64,000 nt of DNA, taken from assembly GCF_014650955.1 (NCBI RefSeq), contig NZ_BMVY01000001.1:372001-436000 (forward strand). Reading direction: 5' to 3'. Position numbers and translations under genes: made by a program. Below are positions 11,501 through 44,468 of this stretch, piece after piece. Source of the stretch: Streptomyces tauricus. Its GTDB lineage: Bacteria; Actinomycetota; Actinomycetes; Streptomycetales; Streptomycetaceae. Each line of letters begins with the position of its first letter. Position 1 is the stretch's first letter. A model generated the notes under the pieces. It made no database searches, was not told the origin of the DNA, and was given only the letters and a program-made list of their open reading frames with translations.

Positions 11501-14500
11501 CGAACATGGCGGCCACGCCCCAACTGCCGCCCGCGCGACTGCCGTTGCTCACGGACGCCCGCCGCGCCCAGGTCGTCGAGGAGTGGAACGACACGGACAC
11601 GGCCACCGGCCTGCCCGAGGCCACCGTGGCCGAGCTGTTCGCCGCGCAGGTGCGGCGCACACCGCACGCCGTGGCCCTGGAGACGGACACGGAGCGGCTC
11701 ACCTACCGGGAACTCGACGCCCGGGCCGCCCTGCTGGCCGGCCGGCTCACCGCGCTCGGTGTGACCGCCGAGGTCCCGGTCGGCGTCCTGATGGACCGCT
11801 CGGCCGACCTCGTGGTCATCCAGCTCGCCCTGGTCCGCACCGGCGGTGTGTTCGTCCCGCTGGACGGCAGGGCACCGCACGAGCGGCTGCGCAGGATGCT
11901 CACCGAGGCGGGCGCGCGGCTGCTGCTCACCGACGCCGACGCCGACCGGCGGGCCACGGCGGCGGAGGTACTGCCCGACGGGACCGTGCTGCCCGTGGCC
12001 GACCTCCTCGCACCCGAGATCCCGGGTGAGCACGCCGACTTGGCGGGCGAGTCCCCGGCCCCTCACGCGGTGTACGCCGACAACGTCCAGTACCTGATGT
12101 TCACGTCCGGCTCCACCGGCGTCCCCAAGGGCGTCGCGGTCCGCCAGCGGGACGTCGCCGCGCTCGCCCTCGACGGCGCCTTCGCCGGACACGACCGGGT
12201 CCTCGTGCACTCCCCGCACGCCTTCGACGCCGCCACCTACGAGGTGTGGGTGCCGCTGCTGCGCGGTGGCACGGCCGTACTGGCGCCGCCGGTCGACGTG
12301 GACGCCGCCGTCGTCCGCCGCGCGATCACCGAGCAGGGGGTGCGCTGCCTGTGGCTGACCGCCGGACTGTTCCGGCTGCTCGCCCAGGAGGACCCCACCT
12401 GCCTGCGCGGCGCCCGTGAGGTGTGGACCGGCGGCGAGGCCGTACCCGGCGCGGTGGTGGGCCGTGTGCTCGACGCCTGCCCCGGCCTCACCGTCGTCGA
12501 CGGCTACGGACCGACCGAGACCACCACCTTCGCGACCCGGCGGATCTTCCACGCGGGTGACCCGCTGCCGCCCGTGCTGCCCATCGGACGCCCCCTCGAC
12601 AACACCCGCGTGTACGTCCTGGACGACACCCTCCAGCCGCAACCGCCCGGGGTGCCGGGAGAGTTGTACATCGCGGGTGCCGGACTGGCCCGTGGCTACG
12701 CCGGGCGCCCCGGTGCGACCGCCGCCCGCTACCTCGCGGACCCGTTCGGCCCTTCCGGCGGGCGGATGTACCGCACCGGAGACATCGTGCGGTGGAGCGC
12801 CGACGGCGAACTGCACTTCGTGGGACGCGCGGACGACCAGGTCAAGATCCGTGGATTCCGCGTCGAGCCCACCGAGATCGAGGCCCGGCTCACCGCCCAC
12901 CCGGCCGTCGCCGAGGCGGTCGTCTCGGTGTACGAGCACGCCGGACGCAAACGGCTGGCCGCACACCTCGTACCCGCGCCCTCGGCCGCCCTGCCGTCCG
13001 CGGACGAACTGCGCGCGCACGTCGTCGCCGAACTGCCCGACTACATGACGCCCGCCGCCTTCGTCACCCTGGCCGAACTTCCCCTGACGGCCAACGGGAA
13101 GGTGGACCGGCGCCGGCTGCCCGCACCCGACTGGACGGCGGGCGGCGGGAGCGAGTACCGGGCGCCGCGCACCGAGGCCGAGCGGACCCTCGCCGGGATC
13201 TGGGCGGAACTGCTCGGAGTGGAACGGGTCGGCGCCGACACCAACTTCTTCACGCTGGGCGGCGACTCGATCCTCAGCATCCAGGTCGTCTCCCGTGCCC
13301 GCGCCGCCGGACTCACGCTCACACCGAGGGATCTGTTCCGGCATCCGACGGTCGCCGCGCTGGCCGCCGCGGCGACCACCGGTACCGCCGTACCCGTCGC
13401 GGGGACCGGTCCGGTGAGCGGCGAGGTTCCGCTCAGCCCGATCCAGCACTGGTTCCTCGACCCTGGGCCCCGGCGGCCGGAGTTCTTCAACCAGTCCGTG
13501 GTCGTGGAAACGCCCGACGACGTCGACCCGGCGGCCCTGCGGCGCGCCCTGGCGGCCGTGTACGCGCACCACGACGCCCTGCGCTGCCGTTTCGTCCGAT
13601 CCGCCGACGGCTCCTGGCGCCAGGAGTGCCCGGGAGCCGACGAGGAGGTCCCCGAACTGCTGGCGTTCCACGACCTGCGCGGGCTCGCGGGGGCGGCGGC
13701 CGAGGAGACCGAGGCGCGGTTGACGGCCGAGGCGCACGCCTCCTTCCGGCTCGCGAGCGGCCCCCTGCTGACGGCTCACCTGTTCACCGGCAGCACGGGC
13801 ACCACCAGTAACGCTGAAGCCACCGGCGGAACCGGCACCACCCGCAGCACCGGCACCCGCCTGCTGCTGATCGTGCACCACCTGGTCGTCGACGGCGTCT
13901 CCTGGCGTGTCCTGCTGGAGGATCTGGAGACCGCCTACGGGCAGGCCCGTGCCGGCGAGCCCGTACGGCTGCCGGAGCGGACGACCTCCGTGCAGGAGTG
14001 GACGCGGCGGCTGCACGCGCACACCGCGTCGGGCGGTTTCGCCGCGGAGCGCGAGCACTGGGACGCGGTGGCCCGGCACTGCGCCGCACCCCTGCCGGTG
14101 GACGGCGACGGCGGCAACACCATGGCCGACGTGGACGCCGTGACCGTACGCCTCGACCGGCGACGCACGGACGCCCTGTTGCGCGAGGTGCCGGGTGTCT
14201 ACCGCACCCGTGTCGACGACGTCCTGCTGACCGCCCTCGGCCGGGTGCTCGCCGACTGGACCGGACGGCGGACCGTCGCCGTCGGTCTGGAGGGACACGG
14301 CCGTGAGGACCAGCTCTTCGACGACATCGACCTGTCCCGCACGGTCGGCTGGTTCACCAGCCTGTTCCCCGTCGCCCTCGACCTCCCGGACGTCCAGGAC
14401 GGGGACTGGGGAACGGCCCTGAAGTCCGTCAAGGAGCAGTTGCGGGCGGTGCCCGCGCGAGGTCTGGGCCACGGCGCGCTGCGCCGTCTGGCGCGCGACG

Positions 14501-17500
14501 AGCACCTGGCCGACACACCGATGCCCGGCGTCAGCTTCAACTACCTGGGCCGTTTCGACTGGTCGGCCCGGGGCGGCGCGTTGGTGCACTCCGTGCCCGG
14601 CGGCCTCGACGGCGCCGAGGCGCCGGAGTCCGTACGCCCGCATCTGCTCGACGTGGTCGCCCGCGTCGAGGACGGCGAACTGGAGATCGCCTGGCACTAC
14701 AGCCGCCATGTGCACCGGGAGGAGACCGTCGACGGCCTCGCGGCGGGCATGCTGCGGGCGCTGGAGGACGTCGTCGCCCACTGCTCCGCGCCGGACGCGG
14801 GCGGCCGTACGCCGTCGGACTTCCCGCTGGTGCGCATCGACCAGACGGCCGTGGACCGGGTCGTGGGCGACGGCCGCACGGTCGACGAGCTGTACCCGCT
14901 GACGCCCATGCAGGCCGGCATGCTGTTCCACAGCCTGATGGACCCCGACAGCCGCACTTACGTCAACCAGGTGCAGCTGGTGCTCTCGGGCGTCACCGAT
15001 CCGCCCGCCCTGGCCGAGGCGTGGCAGCGGACGGTCGACGCCAACGCGATGCTGCGCACCCACCCGGTATGGCAGGAGACCGCCGAGCCCATGCAGGCCG
15101 TACGGCGGCGCGCGACCGTGCCCGTCACGCACCACGACTGGTCCGGATGGTCGGACGAGCGCCGGGCTACGGAACTCGCGCGGCTGGTCGACGAGGACCG
15201 GGGGACCGGCATCGACCTGGAGACGGCCCCGCTGATGCGCCTGGCCCTGATCCGCCTCTCGCCCGAACGGGTGCGGATGCTGTGGACCTTCCACCATCTG
15301 CTGCTCGACGGGTGGAGCGCCGCCCAGGTCTTCGACGAGGTGTGCGAGCGGTACGCGGCGCTCACGGCAGGGCGCCGCCCGGACGTGCCCGACCGCGCCC
15401 CCTTCGGCGACTACCTGGGCTGGCTGGCCCGGCAGGACACCGAGCGGGCCGAGGCGTACTGGCGCGAGGCCCTGGCCGGTTTCCCCGTCGCCACCGCACT
15501 GCCGCGCGACCGGCGGCCCGCCGAGGCGCACCGCACCTCGTCCTCCGGTTCGGTGCGGGTGACGCTCGACGCCGACGTGTCGGCGCGGCTGCGGGAGACG
15601 GCGCAGACGGCCGGTCTGACCGTCAACACCGTCCTCCAGGGCGCCTGGGCGCTGCTGCTGTCCCGCTACGGCGGCGGGGACGACGTGGTGTTCGGCACCA
15701 CCGTCTCCGGCCGGCCGGCCGATCTGCCGGGCGTGACCTCCATGGTCGGCCTGTTCATCAACACGCTCCCCACCCGGGCGCGCATCGACGGCGAGCGTCG
15801 GCTGCTGGACTGGCTGGGTGACCTCCAGGCCGCCCAGTCGGAGTCACGGCGCCATGACTTCGTCTCCCTCGCCCAGCTCCAGACCTGGAGCGAAGTACCG
15901 GGCGGCACATCCCTGTTCGACAGCATCGTGGTCTTCGAGAACTATCCGTTCGACGCGGACGCCCTGGCCCGGCACGGCCTCGCCATGGAGCAGGAACGCG
16001 ATGTGGAGCCGACCAACTACCCGCTCAGCGTGGTGGTCGCGCCCGGCGACACCCTGACGGTCACCCTGGACTACGACCCCGCCGCCTTCGACGCGGCCAC
16101 CGTCGACGGCATCGGCGCGAGCCTGCGCACGCTGCTGACCGAGATGGCCACCGGCCCGGAACGCTCCCTGGCCGAGCTGCCGCTGGTGTCCGCCCAGGAG
16201 GGCCGCCGGCTGCTGGACCGCTTCGGCAGCCCGGTGGCCGAGGCCCCGTACCGCACCCTGCCCGAGGCCTTCCGCGCCCAGGTGGCGCGTACCCCCGACG
16301 CGTCGGCCGTGCTCGGCGGCGGCCGGGAACAGCTCTCCTACCGGCAGCTCGACGAGCGCGCCAACCGGTTGGCCCGGCTGCTCGTCGAGGCGGGGGCCGG
16401 GCCCGAACGGTTCGTCGCGCTCGCCCTGCCGCGCACCCCGGACCTGATCGTGGCACTGCTGGCCGTCCTCAAGAGCGGCGCCGCCTATCTGCCCGTCGAC
16501 CCGGGCTACCCGGCCGAGCGCATCGCCTTCCTCTTCGACGACGTGCGGCCCGAGGCGGTCGTCACCTGCGCGGAGACGGGCGGCCGGCTGCCGGACGGGC
16601 CGTTCACGAGGATCGCCCTCGACGACCCGGAGTGCGCCGCACGCCTGGCTGCCCTGTCCGGCGACGACCTCACCGACGACGAACGGCACGGACGGCTGCT
16701 GCCCGACCATCCCGCCTACGTCATCCACACCTCCGGCTCGACCGGCCGGCCCAAGGGTGTCGTCGTCGCCCAGGCGTCGGTCCTGGCCCTGACCGACTGG
16801 GCCGCCGCCGAGTTCGGCGGACGCGGCCTGGAGCACGTGGTGGCCTCCACCTCGCTCAACTTCGACGTGTCCGTGTTCGAGATCTTCTCGCCCCTGCTGG
16901 CGGGTGGCCGCGTCGAGATCGTCCATGACCTGCTCGCCCTCGCCGAACGCGAGGAGCCCTGGCAGGCGGGACTGCTGAGCGCGGTGCCCTCCGCGCTGGG
17001 GCGTCTGCTGGCGGAGGACACCGTCCACGTCAGCGCCGACACCGTCGTCCTCGCCGGCGAGGCGCTGCCCGTGCAGACCGTGCGCCAGGTCCGCTCGGCG
17101 GTCCCCGGCTGCCGGGTGATGAACATCTACGGCCCCACCGAAGCCACCGTCTACGCCACCGCCTTCACCTGCGACCCGGCCGAACCCGACCGCGTACCGC
17201 TCATCGGCAGGCCCGTCGGCGGAGCCCGCGCCTACGCCCTGGACGCCCGGCTGCGCCCGGTGCCCGCCGGAGTGCCGGGCGAGCTGTACCTGGCCGGGAC
17301 CGGGGTGGCCCGCGGCTACCTCGACCGGCCCGGCCTGACCGCGTCCCGCTTCCCGGCCGACCCGTACGGCCCGCCCGGCGGCCGTATGTACCGCACGGGA
17401 GACCTCGTACGGTGGACGGCCGACGGCGAGCTGGTGTACCTCGGCCGCTCGGACGACCAGGTGAAGGTCCGCGGCTTCCGCATCGAACTCGGCGAGGTCG

Positions 17501-20500
17501 AGGCCGCGTTGACCCGGCACCCCGAGGTGTCCGCGGCGGCCGCCCGCGTGGTCGAGCACGACGGTCACAAACGCCTGGTGGCGTACGTGGTCCCCGACGG
17601 CCCCGGGCTTCCCGGCTCCGCCGATCTGCGGGCCTTCCTCGCACGTACGCTCCCCGACCACCTGGTGCCCGCGCTCGTCGTGCCGCTGGAGCGGCTGCCC
17701 CTCGGGGCCACCGGCAAGCTTGACCGGCGCGCGCTGCCCGACCCCGTGTGGTCGGCGCCGGGCGGCGGCGGCGACCGGCCGCCGCGCACCGACGCCGAGC
17801 GGGTGCTCGCCACGATCTGGTCCGAGGTACTGGGCGTGCCCGACGTGGGCGCACAGGACAACTACTTCGCGCTCGGCGGCGACTCCGTCCTCGGCATCCA
17901 GATCGTCTCCGCCGCCCGCAGGGCCGGTCTCGCCCTGACCCCCCGGCATCTCTTCCGCCACCAGACCGTGGCCGAACTGGCCGCCGCGGCGGAGGGCCCG
18001 GAACTGCCGCGGGCCGCCGCGGAACAGGGTCCGGTCGTCGGTGACGTACCGCTGACCCCCGTCCAGCACTGGCTGTTCGACGACCTCACCGGAGACCCCG
18101 CCCAGCTGACCCAGGCGGTCTCCTTCCACCTGGCCGCCGACACCGACGAGGCCCTGCTGCGGGCCGCGCTGGCCGTCGTCCTGGAACACCACGACGCCCT
18201 GCGCCTGCGCTTCGAGCCGTCCGGCGACGGACGATGGCGGCAGTACGGCACCGCGCCGGGGGAGGGGCCGCAGCTTGAGGTGCACGACCTGTCCGACGGC
18301 CACGACGCGGCGATCGTGGCGGAGGCGTCCGACACCTCCGACGCGTCGGCCACGGTGGAGGCGTCCGGCACCTCCGACGCGGTGATACGCGCCCTCGCCG
18401 ACCGTCTGTCCGCCGGCTTCGACCTGGCCGAAGGTCCGCTGCTCCGGGCCGCCCTGTGCCGGCGCGGCGACGACCGGCGGCCGGTCCTGCTGCTGGCCGC
18501 CCACCACCTGGTCGTTGACGCGGTGTCCTGGCGGCTGATCCTGGAGGACCTGGAGACCGCCTACCGCGCGCTGCGCGCCGGAGAACGGGCCGACCTCGGC
18601 CCGAAGAGCACCTCCTTCCGGACGTGGGCCCAGCGCCTGGCCACGCACACCGCCGCCGGCGGCTTCGACGACGAACTCGCCCACTGGCAGGGCCTGTCCA
18701 CCGAGACGACACCCCTGCCGACCGATATCGCCGGTGCCAACACGGCCGCCTGCGAGGAGACGGTGACGGTGGGCCTGGACGCCGACGACACCCGGCGGCT
18801 GCTCCAGGACGTACCGGACGTCTACCGCACCCGTGTCAACGACGTCCTGCTGTGCGCCCTGGCCCGGGTCCTGAGCCGCTGGACCGGGCAGGACCGGGTC
18901 ATGGTGGCGCTGGAGGGCCACGGCCGCGACGAACTGTTCGACGACGTCGACCTGGCCCGTACCGTCGGCTGGTTCACCACCATGTTCCCCGTCGCGCTGG
19001 ACGTGCCGCAGGACGCGACCACCGGGGCGGCGCTGAAGTCCGTCAAGGAGACCCTGCGGGCCGTGCCGAGGAGCGGACTCGGCTACGGCGCCCTGCGCCG
19101 CCTGCACCCCGACCGCGACCGGCTCGGCCTGCCGGGACTGCCGCAGATCGGCTTCAACTACCTGGGTCAGCAGGACCGCGGCACCACCGCGGACGGCCTG
19201 CTGCACACCCCGTACGCCGGACTCGCCGGCGGCCTCGACCGTGCGGCGGACCGCCCGCACCTCCTCGACGTGCTCGGCCAAGTCACCGGCAAGCGGCTGG
19301 AGTTCACCTGGTCGTACTCGCGCGAGGTGCACCGGCGGGACACCGTGGCCCGGCTCGCCGCCGAACTGGCCGACGAACTGCGGCACATCGTGCGGCACTG
19401 CGCCGAACCCGGCGCCGGGGGCCGCAGCCCGTCGGACTTCCCGCTGGCACTACTGGACCAGCCGACGGTGGACCGGCTGGTGGGCACGGGCCGCGACATC
19501 GTGGACCTCTATCCGCTCACCCCCACCCAGACCGGCATGGTCGTGCACGGCCTGGACGAACCCGGCCGGGGCATGTACGTCGAGCAGATCACGTTCGTCG
19601 CGGACGGGGTGCGCGACCCGCGCCTGCTCGCCGCCGCCTGGCAGCACGTGGTCGACCGCACGCCCGTCCTGCGTACCACCGTGGTGCTGAACGGTGTCCC
19701 CGCACCGCTCCAGGCCGTCCACCGCACCGCCGTGCTGCCGGTCACCGAACACGACTGGTCCGCCCTGGCCCCGGACGCGCGGGAGTCGGCACTGGAACGG
19801 CTGCTCGCCGAGGACAAGGCACTCGGTCTGGCGCTGGACCGCGCCCCGCTGCTGCACCTGTCCCTGATCCGGCTGGGCCCGGACCAGGTGCGGGTCGTGT
19901 GGACCTTCCACCACGTCCTGCTGGACGGCTGGAGCGTCTTCCACGTCCTGGCCGACGTCATGGCCGCGCACGCGGCACTCGTCCGGGGCGAGGAACCCCG
20001 GCTGCCGGACCGCCGGCCGTTCGGCGACTACGCGGCCTGGCTCGCGGCCCGGGAGACCGCACCCGCCGAGGAGCACTGGAGGAGCGCCCTCGCGGACCTC
20101 ACCGCTCCCACACCGCTGCCCTACGACCGCAGGCCCGCCCAGAGCTCCGCGGCCCGCTCCGACACCTGGCTGTCCCAGTGGCTGGACACGGAACAGACCA
20201 AGCGGCTGGAGGACTTCGCCCGCCGCAACCGCCTCACCCTCAACACCGTCGCGCAGGGCGCCTGGGCGCTGCTGCTGTCGCGGTGGAGCGGCGAACGCGA
20301 GGTGTGCTTCGGCACCACCGTCTCCGGGCGGCCCGCCGACCTGCCGGGCGCCGACACCATCACCGGCCTGTTCATCACCACCCTGCCCGCCCGGGTCGCC
20401 GTGGACGGGAGCGCGGCCTGCGACACCTGGCTGCGGCACACCCAGGCCGTACGGGCCGAGGACCGCCGCTTCGACCACGTACCCCTGACCGACCTCCAGG

Positions 20501-22659
20501 CGTGGAGCGCGCTGCCCGCCGGGACGCCCATGTTCGACAGCCTGCTGGTCTTCGAGAACTACCCGGTCGGCGATGCCACGGCCGGCGTCCACGGCGTCCA
20601 CGTCCATGACCTCGACGCCCGCGAGGCGACCAACTACCCGCTCACCGTGGTGATCTCGCCGGGCGAGCGGCTCGGCGTCGAACTCGGCTACGACCCGCGC
20701 CACTTCGACGCGGCCACGGCCGACTCCCTCGCCGCCCAGCTCCTGCACACGCTCGGCGAACTGGCCGCCGCCCAGGACACCGACCGACTGGACAGCATCG
20801 AGATCCTGCCGCCCGGGGAACGGGCCCGGCTGCTGCACGGCCCGGCCCGCCCGCAGCTCCCGCCGGTGGCCCCGGCGACCCTGCCCGCCCTGATCGAGGC
20901 GGCGGTGGACCGCGGTCCCACGGCCACGGCACTGAGCGCGCCCGGCCTGTCCCTGACCTTCGCCGAGACGGAGGAGCGGGCCAACCGCCTGGCGCACCGG
21001 CTCATCGCGCGCGGCGCGGGCCCCGGCACCCTCGTCGCCCTGGTCCTGCCGCGCTCGGCGGACATGGTCCTCGCCCAGCTCGCGGTCACCAAAGCCGGGG
21101 CCGCCTTCCTGCCGGTGGACCCCGACTACCCGCCGGAGCGGGTGGAGTTCATGCTGCGGGACGCGGCGCCCGCCGTGACCCTCGACGCCGCCGAGGTGTC
21201 CGCGCTCCTCGCGGACGAGCGCGGTGGGAATGCCGGTCCGGGTGACACCCCGGCTCACCGGCCCACCGACGCCGACCGGAGCCGTCCGCTGGACCTGGAC
21301 GACCCCGCCTACGTCATCTACACCTCCGGCTCCACCGGCACCCCCAAGGGCGTGGTGGTCACCCACCGGGGACTGGCCGCCTTCGCAGCCGCCGAGGCCG
21401 CGCACTACCAAGTGGCGCCCGGCGACCGCGTGCTGGCGTTCGCCACGCCCAGCTTCGACGCCTCGGTGCTGGAGCTGTGCATGTCCCTGCCGCAGGGCGC
21501 CCGCCTGGTCGTCCCACGGCCGGGCCCGCTGCTCGGCGCCGACCTGGCCGACGTGCTGCGCACCGAGCGCATCACCCACACCCTGCTGCCCCCGGCCGCG
21601 CTGGGCACCCTGCCGCCGGACACCCCCGGCACCCTGCCCGACCTCAAGACCCTGACCGTGGGCGCCGACGCGTGCGGCGCCGACCTGGTCGCCCGCTGGG
21701 CCCCGCACCACCGCCTGGTCAACTCCTACGGGCCGACCGAGGCCACCGTCGTCGCCACCTGGTCGGACGCACTGGAGGCGAACGGCACCGCCCCGCCCAT
21801 CGGCCGCCCGCTGCCCGCCACCGGGGCGTACGTCCTGGACGCCCGCCGGCGGCCGGTCCCGGACGGCGTGCCCGGCGAACTGTGGCTGAGCGGACCGGCA
21901 CTGGCCCGCGGCTACCTGGGCAGGCCCGGTCTGACCGCGACCCGCTTCACCGCCGACCCGTTCGGGCCGCCCGGCACCCGTATGTACCGCACCGGCGACC
22001 TCGTACGCCGCGACGCCCACGGCGAGCTGCACTACCTGGGCCGCACCGACCACCAGCTCAAGCTGCGGGGCCACCGCATCGAGGCGGGCGAGGTCGAGGC
22101 CACACTCGTCCGCCACCCGGCCGTGCTGGACGCCGTGGTGAGCGTACGGGAGGACGAACCGGGCCTGCCGCGGCTCGTCGCCCACCTGCTGCGCGCACCG
22201 GACGCCGAGATCCCCGCCGCCGCCGAACTGCGGGCGCTGGCCGCCGCCACCCTGCCCGGCCCCATGGTGCCCACCGCCTACGTCGTCCTGGAGCGCTTCC
22301 CGCTCACCGAGAACGGCAAGACCGACCGGGCCGCCCTGCCCGCGCCCGCACCGGACGCGACGCGGACCACGGAACATGTCGCTCCGCGCACCCCCACCGA
22401 GGAGATCCTCGCCGAGCTGTGGGAGGAGGCGCTGGACACGCCCGTCGGCGCCGAGGACGACTACTTCGATCTGGGCGGCGACTCCCTGCGCGCCCTCCAG
22501 ATCTCCTCACGGGCCAACGACGCCTTCGGCGTGCACCTCACACCCCGTGACGTCCTGGTCCACCGCACGGTCGCCGCCCTGGCCGACCTGGTGGAGGAAC
22601 AGGTGCTCAGCGAACTCGAAGACGCCGCACGCGGCGACAGCGACCACGACGAACGGTGA
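3769..22659 (+). CDS. Five-module non-ribosomal peptide synthetase NRPS1 (A-PCP, three C-A-PCP-E, C-A-PCP)
   Basis: 6296-aa cytoplasmic assembly line building the first five residues of the peptide. It starts directly with an adenylation domain (no condensation or formylation domain), so residue 1 keeps a free amine. Phosphopantetheine serines are S556, S1625, S3167, S4706 and S6239, all in LGGDS motifs. All four C domains keep HHxxxDG (HHIVTDG, HHLVLDG, HHLLLDG, HHVLLDG) and all three E domains keep HHLVVD plus EGHGR. The C-domain families agree with stereochemistry: module 2 is of the L-acceptor-donor type (SAQRRLWF), while modules 3-5, which follow E domains, have the LTPxQxGM form. GAAGGA at 3755-3760 precedes the ATG. 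The C-terminus is acidic (ends SDHDER) and fits a docking tail for NRPS2. I saw no TTA codon. Residues 2-4 should be D. Confidence 0.97.
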   Translation: MTDLHNEPVSSSPSARAEDATAAGGTDGTVEPLPLGELFEAWVRRTPDAPAVTDGRRTWSYRELAERTGRLAADLVRRGAGPERTVALVLPRSLELIAAEVAVARAGAAFLPVDPQYPRERRALMLADAAPAVVLDDLSDLRAVMEATGPAPDGPGPRVDPDQAAYVIYTSGSTGTPKGVTVTHRGIAAFTAGAARQYAVGPGGRVLQFSSPSFDASVLELFISVLSGATLVVPPDGPWLGDELAAVVNEHRITHALIPPAALATVPDPARLGPGRLSTLIVGAEACPAALVDHWAPGRRMINSYGPTETTIVASWTGPLATGSGTPSIGRPLTGTETYVLDADMRPVPPGTDGELYVGGVGVARGYLNRPGLTAGRFVASPFGRPGARLYRTGDRARWNADGELEYLGRVDRQVKVRGFRIEPGEIETALRRHGGVRDTVVVVREDEPGRRQLVGYVTAAGPAQDLDAADVRAVAAAVLPPHMVPSAVVVLDALPLTPQNKIDRRALPAPVRVAAPGHVAPRTSRERILADVWADVLGVDGIGVEDDFFDLGGDSILAASALARIREELGARLSIRDVFTARTVAALARLVSPSTLATPLDPIPPVPRDRSLPLSSAQRRLWFLDDLTPGGTEYNTGLALRLRGALDAGALRRALDRLSARHDSLRTTFATEDGQGVQHIHAHAELPLRTADVTHLPADGRDEAVEGLLTEELGRPFDLATGPLTRALLVRRAADDHVLLLAQHHIVTDGWSVGILTRDLAALYRSEASGLPSGLPEPRVQYPDFAVWERQQRSGDGDAADLAYWKRHLTGMPQLELPTDRPRPVVRTTEGEAHRQHLPAALVSRLRHLAGGRGTTVFTLFAGAAAVLFSRYSGQRDIALGTVTTGRGRRELEDVTGFFANTVVLRGEVDDALTVDRFVESMRATVLDAFAHESVPFDRVVEELAPTRDPSRTPLVQVLVVQQTALDDPPGADGVRIEQQPLPRPAARFDLVLEFVPRTDGGCELTVEYNTGLFEARTVARMARQLRRVLEGMADGPHRTVGELALLSEDERHTVLEEWNPPAEDAGRAPARTLPALFEAQVARTPDLTAVTCGPDRLDYAEVNRRANRLAQLLAARGVGPETLVALCLPRTADLLPVLWAVLKAGAGYLPVDPGYPVERIRFMLADAAPALVLATGETAGALPEDCAPLLLEGCVPQEPAAAATAADGDLSDADLVRPLDPEHPAYVIYTSGSTGRPKGVVITHRSVAALAEWAGERFGPRRLAHVVASTSLNFDVSVFEMLCPLLVGGGIEVVPDLPALVDAADTVGAADATGTRRAGLISGVPSVISRMLAEDGAPVTADTVVLAGEALPAQTVHDLRRSMPGCDIANIYGPTEATVYATAWFAGDGTPDQAPLIGRPVARTRAYVLDPLLCLQPPGVTGELYLGGGGLARGYLGRPGLTASRFVADPFGAPGDRMYRTGDLVRWTADGELEYVGRTDQQVKVRGFRIELGEVEEALRGLDGVAEAAATVWESEGHRRLVGYVVPAPDARVEPEEVRRTLGHTLPDYMVPTAVMVLADLPLNPNGKLDRGRLPDPGPARSRSHRVAPRTPTERILAAVWADILRVDRIGVDDNFFMLGGDSILSIQVVAQARQAGLTLTSRDVYRHQTIAALARCADAAGGREPAAPALVPATGPAPLTPIQRWLFESAAHHAGRFAQTLSFQVPDDLDAAALEEALNDLVAHHDALRSRFLTEEVTGEATEEATEGTAVQRAGTDARGANAGPAVVWRVEDEAPRVHLARHAGPDTDSPHHGPFDLRRGPLLRAVLHDRGPGRSRVLHLSVHHLVVDGVSWRVLMEDLDRAYRARREGRDGRAALPPKSSPLRHWARRLSAHAADGGFDDETAYWTDAVAGAGAALPTDGTGANTYASARSVTVRLTPEDSSALLRTLPDTYRTQVNDVLLSALGRVLCAWTGHERVLVDVEGHGREELFADVDISRTLGWFTTRHPVALAVPSDADWDVVLKRVKEQLRAVPRHGLGHDALRHLARPGALPGAPQAQVSFNYLGRFGLPDTTGGLYEGPFRTLELDADPAALRPHPLEVVGRLDGDALEFTWFYSDALHARTSVAELAAHFADALAGIARHAGRPGSAGRTPSDFPLARLDQRAVDRIVGDDPDAVEDIHPLTPTQTGMLFHRLSQDDLGVYFQQLTFDLDGVPDPAALAAAWQRVTDHTPVLRGRVVWQDVPEPLLVVQRHATVPVTHLDWRDLGEEEREHRLRDLLDRDRERGIDLDRAPLQRLVLARISDGGVRVVWSFHHLVLDGWSLFQVLSDVFTGHATGGREPLPDRRPFRDYVAWLRERDEAEAERHWRRRLADLADATALPYDREPRESHRAESTAAVRTSVDSATSRALEELARTAGLTVNTLVQGAWALLLSRQARRSDVVFGTTVSGRPPELPGADTMTGLFITTLPTRVTVPADRPLLDWLRDLQQEQSEDRRHDHVPLTRMKGFTELPERAALFDSIVVFENYPVDDGLAAAHGLRLSALDGIETTNYPLSLVAYPGAELGLRLGYDPRLFDTDTVERMVEYLTVLLTNMAATPQLPPARLPLLTDARRAQVVEEWNDTDTATGLPEATVAELFAAQVRRTPHAVALETDTERLTYRELDARAALLAGRLTALGVTAEVPVGVLMDRSADLVVIQLALVRTGGVFVPLDGRAPHERLRRMLTEAGARLLLTDADADRRATAAEVLPDGTVLPVADLLAPEIPGEHADLAGESPAPHAVYADNVQYLMFTSGSTGVPKGVAVRQRDVAALALDGAFAGHDRVLVHSPHAFDAATYEVWVPLLRGGTAVLAPPVDVDAAVVRRAITEQGVRCLWLTAGLFRLLAQEDPTCLRGAREVWTGGEAVPGAVVGRVLDACPGLTVVDGYGPTETTTFATRRIFHAGDPLPPVLPIGRPLDNTRVYVLDDTLQPQPPGVPGELYIAGAGLARGYAGRPGATAARYLADPFGPSGGRMYRTGDIVRWSADGELHFVGRADDQVKIRGFRVEPTEIEARLTAHPAVAEAVVSVYEHAGRKRLAAHLVPAPSAALPSADELRAHVVAELPDYMTPAAFVTLAELPLTANGKVDRRRLPAPDWTAGGGSEYRAPRTEAERTLAGIWAELLGVERVGADTNFFTLGGDSILSIQVVSRARAAGLTLTPRDLFRHPTVAALAAAATTGTAVPVAGTGPVSGEVPLSPIQHWFLDPGPRRPEFFNQSVVVETPDDVDPAALRRALAAVYAHHDALRCRFVRSADGSWRQECPGADEEVPELLAFHDLRGLAGAAAEETEARLTAEAHASFRLASGPLLTAHLFTGSTGTTSNAEATGGTGTTRSTGTRLLLIVHHLVVDGVSWRVLLEDLETAYGQARAGEPVRLPERTTSVQEWTRRLHAHTASGGFAAEREHWDAVARHCAAPLPVDGDGGNTMADVDAVTVRLDRRRTDALLREVPGVYRTRVDDVLLTALGRVLADWTGRRTVAVGLEGHGREDQLFDDIDLSRTVGWFTSLFPVALDLPDVQDGDWGTALKSVKEQLRAVPARGLGHGALRRLARDEHLADTPMPGVSFNYLGRFDWSARGGALVHSVPGGLDGAEAPESVRPHLLDVVARVEDGELEIAWHYSRHVHREETVDGLAAGMLRALEDVVAHCSAPDAGGRTPSDFPLVRIDQTAVDRVVGDGRTVDELYPLTPMQAGMLFHSLMDPDSRTYVNQVQLVLSGVTDPPALAEAWQRTVDANAMLRTHPVWQETAEPMQAVRRRATVPVTHHDWSGWSDERRATELARLVDEDRGTGIDLETAPLMRLALIRLSPERVRMLWTFHHLLLDGWSAAQVFDEVCERYAALTAGRRPDVPDRAPFGDYLGWLARQDTERAEAYWREALAGFPVATALPRDRRPAEAHRTSSSGSVRVTLDADVSARLRETAQTAGLTVNTVLQGAWALLLSRYGGGDDVVFGTTVSGRPADLPGVTSMVGLFINTLPTRARIDGERRLLDWLGDLQAAQSESRRHDFVSLAQLQTWSEVPGGTSLFDSIVVFENYPFDADALARHGLAMEQERDVEPTNYPLSVVVAPGDTLTVTLDYDPAAFDAATVDGIGASLRTLLTEMATGPERSLAELPLVSAQEGRRLLDRFGSPVAEAPYRTLPEAFRAQVARTPDASAVLGGGREQLSYRQLDERANRLARLLVEAGAGPERFVALALPRTPDLIVALLAVLKSGAAYLPVDPGYPAERIAFLFDDVRPEAVVTCAETGGRLPDGPFTRIALDDPECAARLAALSGDDLTDDERHGRLLPDHPAYVIHTSGSTGRPKGVVVAQASVLALTDWAAAEFGGRGLEHVVASTSLNFDVSVFEIFSPLLAGGRVEIVHDLLALAEREEPWQAGLLSAVPSALGRLLAEDTVHVSADTVVLAGEALPVQTVRQVRSAVPGCRVMNIYGPTEATVYATAFTCDPAEPDRVPLIGRPVGGARAYALDARLRPVPAGVPGELYLAGTGVARGYLDRPGLTASRFPADPYGPPGGRMYRTGDLVRWTADGELVYLGRSDDQVKVRGFRIELGEVEAALTRHPEVSAAAARVVEHDGHKRLVAYVVPDGPGLPGSADLRAFLARTLPDHLVPALVVPLERLPLGATGKLDRRALPDPVWSAPGGGGDRPPRTDAERVLATIWSEVLGVPDVGAQDNYFALGGDSVLGIQIVSAARRAGLALTPRHLFRHQTVAELAAAAEGPELPRAAAEQGPVVGDVPLTPVQHWLFDDLTGDPAQLTQAVSFHLAADTDEALLRAALAVVLEHHDALRLRFEPSGDGRWRQYGTAPGEGPQLEVHDLSDGHDAAIVAEASDTSDASATVEASGTSDAVIRALADRLSAGFDLAEGPLLRAALCRRGDDRRPVLLLAAHHLVVDAVSWRLILEDLETAYRALRAGERADLGPKSTSFRTWAQRLATHTAAGGFDDELAHWQGLSTETTPLPTDIAGANTAACEETVTVGLDADDTRRLLQDVPDVYRTRVNDVLLCALARVLSRWTGQDRVMVALEGHGRDELFDDVDLARTVGWFTTMFPVALDVPQDATTGAALKSVKETLRAVPRSGLGYGALRRLHPDRDRLGLPGLPQIGFNYLGQQDRGTTADGLLHTPYAGLAGGLDRAADRPHLLDVLGQVTGKRLEFTWSYSREVHRRDTVARLAAELADELRHIVRHCAEPGAGGRSPSDFPLALLDQPTVDRLVGTGRDIVDLYPLTPTQTGMVVHGLDEPGRGMYVEQITFVADGVRDPRLLAAAWQHVVDRTPVLRTTVVLNGVPAPLQAVHRTAVLPVTEHDWSALAPDARESALERLLAEDKALGLALDRAPLLHLSLIRLGPDQVRVVWTFHHVLLDGWSVFHVLADVMAAHAALVRGEEPRLPDRRPFGDYAAWLAARETAPAEEHWRSALADLTAPTPLPYDRRPAQSSAARSDTWLSQWLDTEQTKRLEDFARRNRLTLNTVAQGAWALLLSRWSGEREVCFGTTVSGRPADLPGADTITGLFITTLPARVAVDGSAACDTWLRHTQAVRAEDRRFDHVPLTDLQAWSALPAGTPMFDSLLVFENYPVGDATAGVHGVHVHDLDAREATNYPLTVVISPGERLGVELGYDPRHFDAATADSLAAQLLHTLGELAAAQDTDRLDSIEILPPGERARLLHGPARPQLPPVAPATLPALIEAAVDRGPTATALSAPGLSLTFAETEERANRLAHRLIARGAGPGTLVALVLPRSADMVLAQLAVTKAGAAFLPVDPDYPPERVEFMLRDAAPAVTLDAAEVSALLADERGGNAGPGDTPAHRPTDADRSRPLDLDDPAYVIYTSGSTGTPKGVVVTHRGLAAFAAAEAAHYQVAPGDRVLAFATPSFDASVLELCMSLPQGARLVVPRPGPLLGADLADVLRTERITHTLLPPAALGTLPPDTPGTLPDLKTLTVGADACGADLVARWAPHHRLVNSYGPTEATVVATWSDALEANGTAPPIGRPLPATGAYVLDARRRPVPDGVPGELWLSGPALARGYLGRPGLTATRFTADPFGPPGTRMYRTGDLVRRDAHGELHYLGRTDHQLKLRGHRIEAGEVEATLVRHPAVLDAVVSVREDEPGLPRLVAHLLRAPDAEIPAAAELRALAAATLPGPMVPTAYVVLERFPLTENGKTDRAALPAPAPDATRTTEHVAPRTPTEEILAELWEEALDTPVGAEDDYFDLGGDSLRALQISSRANDAFGVHLTPRDVLVHRTVAALADLVEEQVLSELEDAARGDSDHDER
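5590..10200 (+). other. NRPS module 2: C-A-PCP-E, small residue made D
   Basis: C about residues 608-1045, A about 1075-1580, PCP serine S1625, E about 1680-2140. The pocket reads D-V-F-S-V-A-I-V-Y-K, the same as module 4. I suspect a small residue such as Ala, but this is a weak call. The E domain has a Thr/Glu/Ala-rich insertion (about 8970-9070) after the ALRSRF strand. Confidence 0.8.
10240..14830 (+). other. NRPS module 3: C-A-PCP-E, Val-like residue made D
   Basis: C about residues 2163-2610 (the type that follows an epimerase), A about 2620-3120, PCP serine S3167, E about 3220-3690. The pocket reads D-A-Y-W-W-G-G-T-F-K, close to the classic Val pattern (DAFWIGGTFK). The E domain carries a Gly/Thr/Ser-rich insertion (about 13788-13860) directly before the HHLVVD strand, the same loop expanded in module 10. 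Confidence 0.8.
14880..19450 (+). other. NRPS module 4: C-A-PCP-E, same pocket as module 2
   Basis: C about residues 3700-4145, A about 4160-4660, PCP serine S4706, E about 4760-5225. The pocket reads D-V-F-S-V-A-I-V-Y-K, identical to module 2, so the same residue is expected at positions 2 and 4. The A3 motif reads HTSGSTG instead of YTSGSTG. The E domain contains a short Ser/Asp/Thr/Ala repeat (about 18320-18380). Confidence 0.8.
19490..22656 (+). other. NRPS module 5: C-A-PCP, hydrophobic residue
   Basis: C about residues 5245-5685, A about 5705-6195, PCP serine S6239 in [10 protein letters not shown]. The pocket reads D-A-L-L-T-G-S-V-V-K, one of three near-identical hydrophobic pockets (modules 1, 5 and 10). 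There is no epimerase, and the first C domain of NRPS2 is accordingly the type that accepts an L donor. The extreme C-terminus is acidic, suggesting the docking helix. Confidence 0.8.
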
Positions 22660-22672
22660 GGACCGGCAGACC

Positions 22673-43483
<20,811 letters not shown>

Positions 43484-43592
43484 CCCCACACCGACCCGGG
43501 GACCCGATGACCCGGCACCACATCCCCACGGACCGACCCCACCACGACCGCCCCCACCACGACCGGCTCCACCCACGACAGGAGAGAACGAC

Positions 43593-43805
43593 ATGGACGA
43601 GAACACCCGCTACCAGGTGCTGCGCAACGACGAGGACCAGTACTCCCTCTGGCCGGTCGACGTCGAGGTGCCCGCGGGCTGGCAGCCGGTCGGGAAGGAG
43701 GGCACCGAGGAGGAGTGCTCCTCCTACGTCGACGAGGTGTGGACGGACATGCGCCCGCGCAGCCTGCGTGAGCGGATGGAGAACAGGGAGAACACAGAGG
43801 TCTGA
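43593..43805 (+). CDS. mbtH: MbtH-like NRPS accessory protein
   Basis: 70-aa MbtH-family protein, the usual size. MbtH proteins bind adenylation domains and are often needed for their solubility and activity. Family signatures visible are the N-terminal NDEDQYSLWP, VPAGW and the C-terminal YVDEVWTDMRPRSLR. GGAGAG precedes the ATG. It is the last gene of the NRPS operon, 109 nt after NRPS2, and is followed at once by a strong hairpin. The NRPS2-mbtH gap contains two copies of a CCCACCACGACCG repeat. Confidence 0.95.
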   Translation: MDENTRYQVLRNDEDQYSLWPVDVEVPAGWQPVGKEGTEEECSSYVDEVWTDMRPRSLRERMENRENTEV

Positions 43806-43814
43806 GCCGTCCGT

Positions 43815-43851
43815 GGCCGCGGCGGGACGGGGACCCCGTCCCGCCGCGGCC
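43815..43851 (+). terminator. Perfect 18-bp GC hairpin after mbtH
   Basis: Arms GGCCGCGGCGGGACGGGG (43815-43832) and its exact complement (43834-43851) are separated by one base. There is no T-tract, which is common for actinomycete terminators. It sits 10 nt after the mbtH stop and marks the end of the NRPS transcription unit. Confidence 0.85.
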
Positions 43852-43937
43852 GGGCGCACGCCGGGACTCGACCGGAGACCTGTCGCTACGCTCCGCGAGA
43901 CGAGGTCACTTCTCCACCTCACCCCAGGAGTTCACCG

Positions 43938-44444
43938 ATGACACCCGTCCTGAAGACCGAACGGCTGGAGTTCACGCCCTACCGCACCGAGGACGAGGGC
44001 CACTTCGTCGCCCTGCTGCGCAACGAGGAGGTGTGCCACTGGATGGGCCAGGACATGGTGCCCGAGGCCGACCTGCGCGTGGCGTTCCGGCACATCCTCA
44101 CCGACGTCTACCCCACGGAGCGGTTCGACGTGTGGGGGGTGTGGTGGCAGGGGACGTACATCGGCCACGCGGAGCTGAAGAAGACCGGCAACGTGGACGG
44201 TCACGAACTCATCGTGGCCCTCGCCCCCGACTACTGGGGGCAGGGCATCGGCACCGAGGCCGTGCACGGCCTGCTCCGCCATGCCGCCGACCTCGGGCTG
44301 ACGGAGGCCTACGGCATGGTGGGCGCCGGCAACACGGCGAGTCTCGCCCTGTGCCGACGCCTCGGCTTCCGGCACGTACGCGATGTGGTCGGCGAGGACG
44401 GCACGGTGAACCGGATGGTCGTCATCTCCGTACCCGGTACCTGA
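43938..44444 (+). CDS. GNAT-family N-acetyltransferase (RimJ/RimL-like)
   Basis: 168-aa acetyltransferase. The opening LKTERLEFTPYRTEDE, the central YWGQGIGTEAVHGLLRHA acetyl-CoA loop (a Q/RxxGxG/A-type motif) and the closing NTASLALCRRLGFRH are the RimJ/RimL signatures. The acceptor is unknown: this family includes ribosomal-protein, amino-acid and antibiotic acetyltransferases. AGGAG lies 7 nt before the ATG. It begins after the NRPS terminator and is convergent with the oxidoreductase downstream (24-nt gap), so it is probably a separate unit. Self-protection against, or N-acetylation of, a basic (Orn-like) peptide side chain is possible but unsupported. Confidence 0.88.
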   Translation: MTPVLKTERLEFTPYRTEDEGHFVALLRNEEVCHWMGQDMVPEADLRVAFRHILTDVYPTERFDVWGVWWQGTYIGHAELKKTGNVDGHELIVALAPDYWGQGIGTEAVHGLLRHAADLGLTEAYGMVGAGNTASLALCRRLGFRHVRDVVGEDGTVNRMVVISVPGT

Positions 44445-44468
44445 AGTTCACCGCTTCGCGGCCGGGGT

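Noticed and set aside
43507..43941. 144-codon frame starting MTRHHIPTDRPHH overlapping mbtH
   Set aside because: It is a +1-frame shadow of mbtH and the terminator region, seeded by the CCACCACGACCG repeats.
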